Assembly (NCBI GenBank): GCA_003439945.1
Contig: QVRM01002284.1
Location: forward strand, 1-64,000
Direction: 5' to 3'
Length of the DNA: 64,000 nucleotides
Source of the DNA: Dermanyssus gallinae
Taxonomy: Eukaryota; Arthropoda; Arachnida; Mesostigmata; Dermanyssidae
The notes beneath the pieces were generated by a model. That model saw only the letters and a program-made list of their open reading frames with translations, had not been told where the DNA came from and did not search any database. Of the stretch, positions 58,915 to 64,000 are shown piece after piece. Each line of letters opens with the position of its first letter. Position 1 is the first letter of the stretch. A program made the translations under genes and the position numbers.

Positions 58915-60552
58915 ATGTTTGGTGAGGTTGAAATTAGGTCATCAGCCGGTTGTCAGCAGGGAGACGTAGCGGCTCCTCTTGCATTTAGCCTGCTTCTGCA
59001 TCAGTACGTCAAGCAGGTGGCATCCAAGGTCCCTTTGTTTTACCTCGACGATGGGACCCTTCTGGACAACGATCCTTCGGTGTTACTCAGAGACATCAAG
59101 GATCTCCGAGCGTTCGAGCAATGGAGCGGGCTGCAGCTTAACCCATCTAAATGCGAGCTATTTCTGCAGGGTTTTGAGGACGAAGAGAGACAGCAGGTGA
59201 TCGCTGAATTTAACAGCAACCTCCCGGGCATCCTTGTAAAGGATCGATGTGATTTGGACCTGCTGGGTACGGCGGTGTTTCCCGACATGATCGGTCCGAT
59301 ACTAGCCGAGAAGGGAGAACAACTTTCCCGGCTTTACCAGAGACTGGGCCATCTCGGTAGACATCAAGCTTACTTCCTGCTCCGGCACGCAATGGGAGTG
59401 CAAAAGGTCCTGTATGTACTACGGACCTCACCTGTCTTCCTTCTACCGTCAGAAACTCTGAACCTCGACGACCAGGTGAGGAGAGCCCTGGAAAACATCC
59501 TTGACCTAACGCTTGATGATAAGGCATGGACGCAGGCAAGTTTACCGGTTCGGTTGGGTGGAATGGGCATCCGTTCGGCCACGGACCTTGCCTTACCCGC
59601 TTTCCTTGCTTCGTCGCACAGCTGCGCCTCTGCAGTGGCCGCTACTGCCGGCGGACTCATCAGCCACCAACAAGACGCCGCTCGGATCTGGGATGCGCGT
59701 CAGTCTGGTCGTCCATCTGAGGAACAGGTCACTAGGCAGAAGGGGTGGGACCAAATCGCCACTCAGGCTACCCACTTAACTCTTCTGTCTGCCTGTGAGT
59801 TAGATATAGACGGTATTAGACTGAAAGCGGTTTCATCCGACGCTGCCGGAGCGTGGCTTGACGTGTTTCCGTCCGAGCTAGTCGGCAGTAAGCTGGCTGA
59901 TGACCACTTCCGTGCCGCCAGTGGCCTCAGACTTGGCCTTGCCATGTTTGAGACAGAGGCATGCCCGTGTGGTGGAACGGTGGATGAACGTGGCCTGCAC
60001 CGACTTAGTTGCACTAAGCTGGCTGGGCTTACGCAGGGCCGCCACGATGCCATAAATGACATCCTCGGGCGCGCTTTCAGACAAGCCGGCTACCGCGTCA
60101 CACTGGAGCCTGGTGGACTACAGAGCGACGACAAGCGTCGACCGGACGGCCTTACCAGCCGAGACTGGAACCGCAATCGGCCGCTGGGATGGGACGTCAC
60201 CGTCTCCGACACGTACGCTCTCGGCTATCGTGCACTAGCCAACGCGGGCGTCGGCAACATTATTCACCAACGGGAGATGCACAAACGGCGCCTATACGCG
60301 CATCTCCTTGAGGACCACGTTGTAATGGCCTTCGGCCTCGAGTCATCTGGCGTTTGGGGCAAGGATGCACTCAAACTGACAAAGGAGCTTGGGAAGAAGC
60401 TCTTCGAGGCCACAGCGGAGCCAAGATCGACCGCTTTCCTCCGACAGAGAGTGTCATTAGAATTACAAAGAGGCAACGCCAAGATGATGTTGAGTGGTCA
60501 CCGACACTCAAGCAATAAGAATAATATAAGCAATATTGTAGATATTATATAA
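58915..60552 (+). CDS. REL-A pol C-terminal part: RT motifs B-C, zinc cluster, REL
   Basis: 545-codon open frame, the longest intact REL protein here. Residues 8-18 SSAGCQQGDVA form RT motif B and FYLDDGTLL at about 42-50 is motif C with both Asp residues present. A long thumb/connector (residues ~60-350, VRLGGMGIRSATDLALPAFL inside) leads to CPCGG...HRLSC (Cys/His cluster), then RHDAINDILGRAF and DDKRRPDGLTSRDWNRNRPL, WDVTVSDT (REL active-site candidates). A tail with FLRQRVSLELQRGNAKM follows. RT motifs 0-A are absent, so this copy cannot be active. It differs from copy 1 by few residues, so both inserted or were duplicated relatively recently. Confidence 0.88.
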   Translation: MFGEVEIRSSAGCQQGDVAAPLAFSLLLHQYVKQVASKVPLFYLDDGTLLDNDPSVLLRDIKDLRAFEQWSGLQLNPSKCELFLQGFEDEERQQVIAEFNSNLPGILVKDRCDLDLLGTAVFPDMIGPILAEKGEQLSRLYQRLGHLGRHQAYFLLRHAMGVQKVLYVLRTSPVFLLPSETLNLDDQVRRALENILDLTLDDKAWTQASLPVRLGGMGIRSATDLALPAFLASSHSCASAVAATAGGLISHQQDAARIWDARQSGRPSEEQVTRQKGWDQIATQATHLTLLSACELDIDGIRLKAVSSDAAGAWLDVFPSELVGSKLADDHFRAASGLRLGLAMFETEACPCGGTVDERGLHRLSCTKLAGLTQGRHDAINDILGRAFRQAGYRVTLEPGGLQSDDKRRPDGLTSRDWNRNRPLGWDVTVSDTYALGYRALANAGVGNIIHQREMHKRRLYAHLLEDHVVMAFGLESSGVWGKDALKLTKELGKKLFEATAEPRSTAFLRQRVSLELQRGNAKMMLSGHRHSSNKNNISNIVDII

Positions 60553-60610
60553 GTAATATATTGATAAGTGTGATACATGTACATATTGATAAAATAAACA
60601 CTTGTTCCAA
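58915..60610 (+). mobile_element. REL-A LINE copy 2, 5'-truncated
   Basis: Open RT-REL pol plus a ~55-bp 3' UTR ending AATAAACACTTGTTCC and A-run, then (ATT)n from 60620. Both REL-A copies share this 3' end. The 5' limit is taken where the recognisable RT begins. Confidence 0.88.
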
Positions 60611-60639
60611 AAAAAAAAATTATTATTATTATTATTATT
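60611..60639. repeat. A-run and (ATT)n, 3' flank of REL-A copy 2
   Basis: About 11 A then ATT units, immediately before a third REL-A end. Confidence 0.9.
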
Positions 60640-60735
60640 ATTATATAAGCAATATTGTAGATATTATATAAGTAATATATTGATAATTGTGATACATGTA
60701 CATATTGATAAAATAAACCCTTAATCAAAAAAAAA
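60640..60735 (+). mobile_element. REL-A copy 3, last ~95 bp only
   Basis: Repeats the 3' end of REL-A copy 2 (ATAAGCAATATTGTAGATAT, ACATGTACATATTGATAAAA) with an A-run, and is again followed by (ATT)n at 60739-60762. It sits inside the ATT flank of copy 2. Either a very short new insertion or a tandem duplication of the tail. Confidence 0.88.
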
Positions 60736-60785
60736 AAAAATTATTATTATTATTATTATTATCATCATCATCATCTTATCATTAT
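60736..60785. repeat. (ATT)n / (ATC)n
   Basis: A-run, ATT units, then CATCAT units. Confidence 0.9.
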
Positions 60786-61500
60786 TTATATAGACTCCCA
60801 GAGCGGAAAGTGCGTAATGTTATACAATGCATTTACATTTGTTTACTGTTCTATGGCAATCTCACTATGACACAGATTTCCACTGTAACCTGACCAACGA
60901 CAGCATACGGCAGCCAGCTTTCACTTCGGTGGGAGTTAAGGAACTCGGCCTGAGCCAAGATTTGAACATTGAAAACGACCGCCGATCGCAATCCAAGCAT
61001 GTCCGTTGGAACGGAAGACGTGCCGTCGACATTGTCCTAGCGTCAGCCCCACCTTCCCCCCACCAGAAAACGTTACATTGAATGTAACGTCTTTTCCATC
61101 AGCAAGCCGTAAGCCCCGTCAGGTTATGTTTAGACTGGAGTGCAACCAACGCGCCTTACCACAACCATTACTAACAACCATAACAACATAGAGAACACGA
61201 ATCGTCATGCGCCCTTGTGTCGTTAAATGCACAAACATTTGAACAGGTTCTGCAGCTAGCTTACATATTAGGCGATATGGTCCACACTGAGAGGACGATT
61301 CGGTGGCCCGTTCGATGGCCGCTAGCACCCAAAGACGAAGTGGAGGAACGGCCGCCGTTTAACAACGAGTGCCGAGAACGGAAGGACGCAACTTGCGTCA
61401 ACAAAGATTCGACACCAAGTGTACTCCTTTGTGATACCGAAGGTGTTGAGGCGAGCATCCAAAGAAATGACGAGAGAAATAAAGGAACGTTTTGAAGAAT
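60786..61500 (+). repeat. segment J, copy 5 (both halves)
   Basis: The most complete J. The left half is open as NLTNDSIRQPAFTSVGVKEL and SKHVRWNGRRAVDIVLASAP (60885-61060). The right half is open as TERTIRWPVRWPLAPKDEVE and RPPFNNECRERKDATCVNKD (61285-61410). The same residues recur at 51830-52010 (left), and as nucleotide matches at 32900-33080 and 37790-37960 (right). I do not recognise the protein. Given its repeated place beside gypsy remnants, it might be a retroelement gag, env or pol end. Confidence 0.65.
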
Positions 61501-61554
61501 TAAAATCTCAACTGCTGCGGATTCCTTAGCGACTAAATCCGTCAAAGCCGCTAA

Positions 61555-63011
61555 ATGAAGACGGAGAGAGCGATATGGGCATTGTATTTCCAAAAAATCC
61601 TCCGTAAGACTACTAGACCACGCAGCGGTACCATTTTAGACCTTTTATTTACAGATAACGAAGATATTATAGCAGAGCTTTTAGTGGACGAGCCACCCGT
61701 AAAGTCAGATCACCTTGCTGTGTATTTTAAAATACTTATTGACACACCTCAAAAGTCCGCTAGCCCTTCCTTAGATTACTTCCACTCGGACTATGGCGCA
61801 ATTTCGGCTGACATTGAAGCCACCAACTGGCGTTTGTTTTTATCTCATTGTGACTCTATCGAATCACAATACAGGTCATTTGTGAATGCCATCATATTTC
61901 TCATGGAGATGTTTACTCCGTTTTAAGCGGCAGCTATGGAAGATTATTTTGAGAGCGTATATGTTCAGTCGTCTGGGATTTCCAAAATCGTTAATCAGAT
62001 CCAGACCGTTCTCATAAATGACATTATTTTTAACAAGGAGAAGGTAATAGTGCACCTCAACAGCCTTAAGAGAAAGTGCTCGCATACTTCCGACAATCTT
62101 CCCCCAACTTTATTCAAAGAGCTCTCTGTCAACTTGGCTGAACCATTATCACTGATATTTACTCGCTCCTTCGAAGGCGGTGAAGTACCGAATTTCTTTC
62201 GGCAATCCATTATCACTCCGACGCACAAAAAGGGTTCTCGTGCAGCGCCAGAAAATTACAGACCTGTGTCTCAGTGTTCAATACCTTGTTTGGTAATGGA
62301 GAAAATTGTGGCTGAGCTTTACACATTTCTTGATTCTAAAGACCTCTTGGACTCCTCACAATATGGTTTTACAAAGGGTCGATCAAGGGGTACCCAGTTA
62401 CTGGAAGCAGCTCACGATTGGGCGCTGGCTTGAAATCGCAACATTCCTCTACATGTTGTTTACTTTGATTTCTCACGTGCATTCGATCGCGTTGACCATC
62501 ATCTGCTTCTGACAAAGATGTCAGCGTAAGGTATCGGCCCCAGAATCATAAACTGGTGCAGAGCATACCTGAGAGACCGTACATTTGTCGTCAAAGTTGA
62601 GCATAGCTAATCCGCGGTCGGCAGGAGTGTATCTGGTGTTCCACAGGGCTCATGCTTAGGCTCCCTAATGTACACAATATTTGTACAGGATCTCGGGGCT
62701 ACGCTTCGAGATATTGGTGTTACCTATAAGCTGTATGCAGACGATCTTAAAATCTATGTTGAGGCAAAAAACGACAATAACATAGCTATTCTACTGAAAT
62801 CGATTGATACCGTATCCTTATGGGCAGAGGACACCGCATGCAAATACCTACTTTAAAGTCTGCCGTTCACAACACAATACCAGACATTATTCAGTATATG
62901 CTAAATGGCCAACCCATTCCTGAAGTCTCACGCTACAATGGCATTGGGGTAATTTTCGACCGCCAAATAAAGTTAAACCTCGCATGGATGAGGTTGTCAA
63001 TAATGTCATAA
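61555..63011 (+). pseudogene. LINE-M: endonuclease end + RT, four stops in one frame
   Basis: One reading frame covers 61555-62856 with stops at 61924, 62431, about 62527 and about 62608. Endonuclease end: TILDLLFTDNEDIIAELLVD and KSDHLAVYFKI (61630-61735). RT: KRKCSHTSDNLPPTLFKE (62070-62120), THKKGSRAAPENYRPVSQCS (62220-62280), SSQYGFTKGRSRGTQLLEA (62355-62410), VVYFDFSRAFDRVDHHLLL as motif A (62455-62513), SVSGVPQGSCLGSLMY (62625-62670) and KLYADDLKIY as motif C (62728-62757), all catalytic residues present. A frame shift near 62853 moves the thumb (EVSRYNGIGVIFDRQIKL, 62920-62975). A deletion joins endonuclease and RT linker near 61926. It is jockey/CR1-like and distinct from LINE-E. Confidence 0.88.
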
Positions 63012-63144
63012 TGTGTACTTAATGCTGTATCAAACCTTAGTGGTACCAAAGTGGACCTATTGCTGTCACACATGGATGCCATTCTATAAAAGATTTCTAG
63101 ATCTATTCTTGCACATTAACTGAAACACAGCAAAAAAACATCGA
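63012..63144. other. LINE-M 3' region, unassigned
   Basis: No motif; probably the LINE-M tail. Confidence 0.4.
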
Positions 63145-63915
63145 CAGGTGAAAAAGAAGCACTGGCTTGTCTCTTAACAATAGCGCTGGGATGTATATTT
63201 ATTTGGACGACGGTTTCGACTTTACACATGTCACTCTGCACTGGTCACTTTGTTAGGAGCAAAGAAAACGGGAAGAGCACCGATGCGTATTGGGCGCTGG
63301 GTTGAGCGACTCAGGGGGTATAATTTTTCCATAGAATGTCGCGCGCAAGTGCTGAAGAATTTGAAGCGGATGACCTAAGTGAGACAATAGTATCATGTTT
63401 GACAGAAGAGGTGCAACCATTGAGGTTTGAGGAATTTGCACGAAATGATACACCGGTACGTGAGCCGTATTAGTATATCATTTCGAGCGATCGGCGTAGA
63501 GCAGCTACGTATAAAACATTGAGTCGAGGACAATGGGTGCGCATTAGAGGACCACTAGTAAAGAAAACAGAAAATAAATACAGTTCACCTGTCCGAGCAG
63601 TGGCACGTAGAGGGGCCGATACATGTTTGTTGGTGGACGGTATATTATGGCACCGGAATAGACTAGTGTCCGCCAAGCAACCGGTTAAAGCAGCAACCCA
63701 GCAGAGAATGCAATAATTAGTACAGACAAAGAGCACTGACTTACATTCAAGGTGGACCGGTGGTTTCTGGAAGAGAGGTGAGAAATAATCGTCGGAACAA
63801 TCATCGCAACCGGAAGAATATATCTCGGCAGAAGAACGTGACCACGAGCAACGGGAGTTAAGACGATCTAGAAGGACAAGAGCAACAACAACATATTTAT
63901 ATGATTATTTATGAT
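63145..63915 (+). pseudogene. Ty3/gypsy remnant of a second family: RNase H joined to pol end
   Basis: Plus strand: EKEALACLLTIALG (63160-63200), then in a new frame RFRLYTCHSALVTLLGAKKT and RAPMRIGRWVERLRGYNFSI (63215-63335), the end of a gypsy RNase H (the expected Asp before HSAL is Cys). After a jump near 63345-63480, RGQWVRIRGPLVKKTEN, KYSSPVRAVARRGADTCL and WHRNRLV (63520-63668) match the region after integrase. A basic tail has RRSRRTRATTTYLYDYL (63860-63914). The integrase core is missing. The sequence differs from the gypsy family at 29.8-37.6 kb. No LTR is visible before the window ends. Confidence 0.78.
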
Positions 63916-64000
63916 CAGCATATGTAGTAGGAAAGGTTCAAAAAGTGAAGGGGAAAGGTGTAGTGTATAAGATAGATTGATGGGTGTGATGATCTCGATT

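Overview
This is eukaryotic nuclear DNA that is almost entirely repetitive. It carries long (TA)n, (AAT)n and (GTT)n arrays, tRNA-derived SINEs, non-LTR retrotransposons of at least six kinds, Ty3/gypsy remnants, a mariner copy, a long-inverted-repeat DNA element, and a small family of RING/TRAF-like genes. The mix suggests an arthropod genome. A tick or mite is my best guess, from multi-copy TRAF-like RING genes, mariner and R1/R2-type LINEs and a short TTAGG-type stretch, but nothing in the window proves the species. No bacterial gene, operon, CRISPR array or complete tRNA was found.

Layout. 1-2.9 kb: decayed mariner element, (TA)n and (CAA)n arrays, and a small reverse transcriptase (RT) fragment. 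4.6-8.5 kb: a cluster of truncated LINEs whose C-terminal domain looks like a restriction-like endonuclease (here called REL-A, REL-B and REL-C), tied to (AAT)n arrays. 8.6-13.7 kb: two SINE-A copies, (GTT)n tracts, a 17-bp minisatellite and a degenerate R1-like LINE. 13.9-16 kb: LINE-D copy 1 split by a 909-bp inverted-repeat element. 16.06-17.1 kb: three short matches to the 28S rRNA region around the R2 target site. 18.0-21.5 kb: a nearly full-length LINE-E with ORF1 and a 788-codon endonuclease-RT ORF whose RT active site is altered.

22.5-53.9 kb reads as a decayed tandem duplication zone. A recurring order of unnamed segments (I, J, F, TRAF-like gene, L, then Ty3/gypsy) is seen several times in one orientation. 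TRAF1 (23.7-24.8 kb) is intact. TRAF2 (39-40 kb), TRAF4 (47.5-48.0 kb) and TRAF3 (52.2-53.1 kb) are broken. SINE-B, LINE-G and an R1-like LINE have inserted into the array. Several insertions keep target-site duplications, and for some the unfilled paralogous site is also in the window.

50.5-64 kb: SINE-A copy 4, LINE-D copies 2 and 3 (copy 3 holds four nested insertions), a REL-B/(AAT)n/REL-A locus that mirrors the one at 4.6-6.4 kb, segment J, LINE-M and a second type of Ty3/gypsy remnant at the right edge.

The only genes that could make a complete non-transposon protein are the TRAF-like ones, and only TRAF1 is open throughout. The rest is mobile DNA at different stages of decay, most useful for its insertion history: nested elements, duplications, empty sites and a possible strand-specific preference of REL elements for AAT/ATT microsatellites. 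The names REL-, LINE-, SINE- and segment- plus a letter are labels made for this window.
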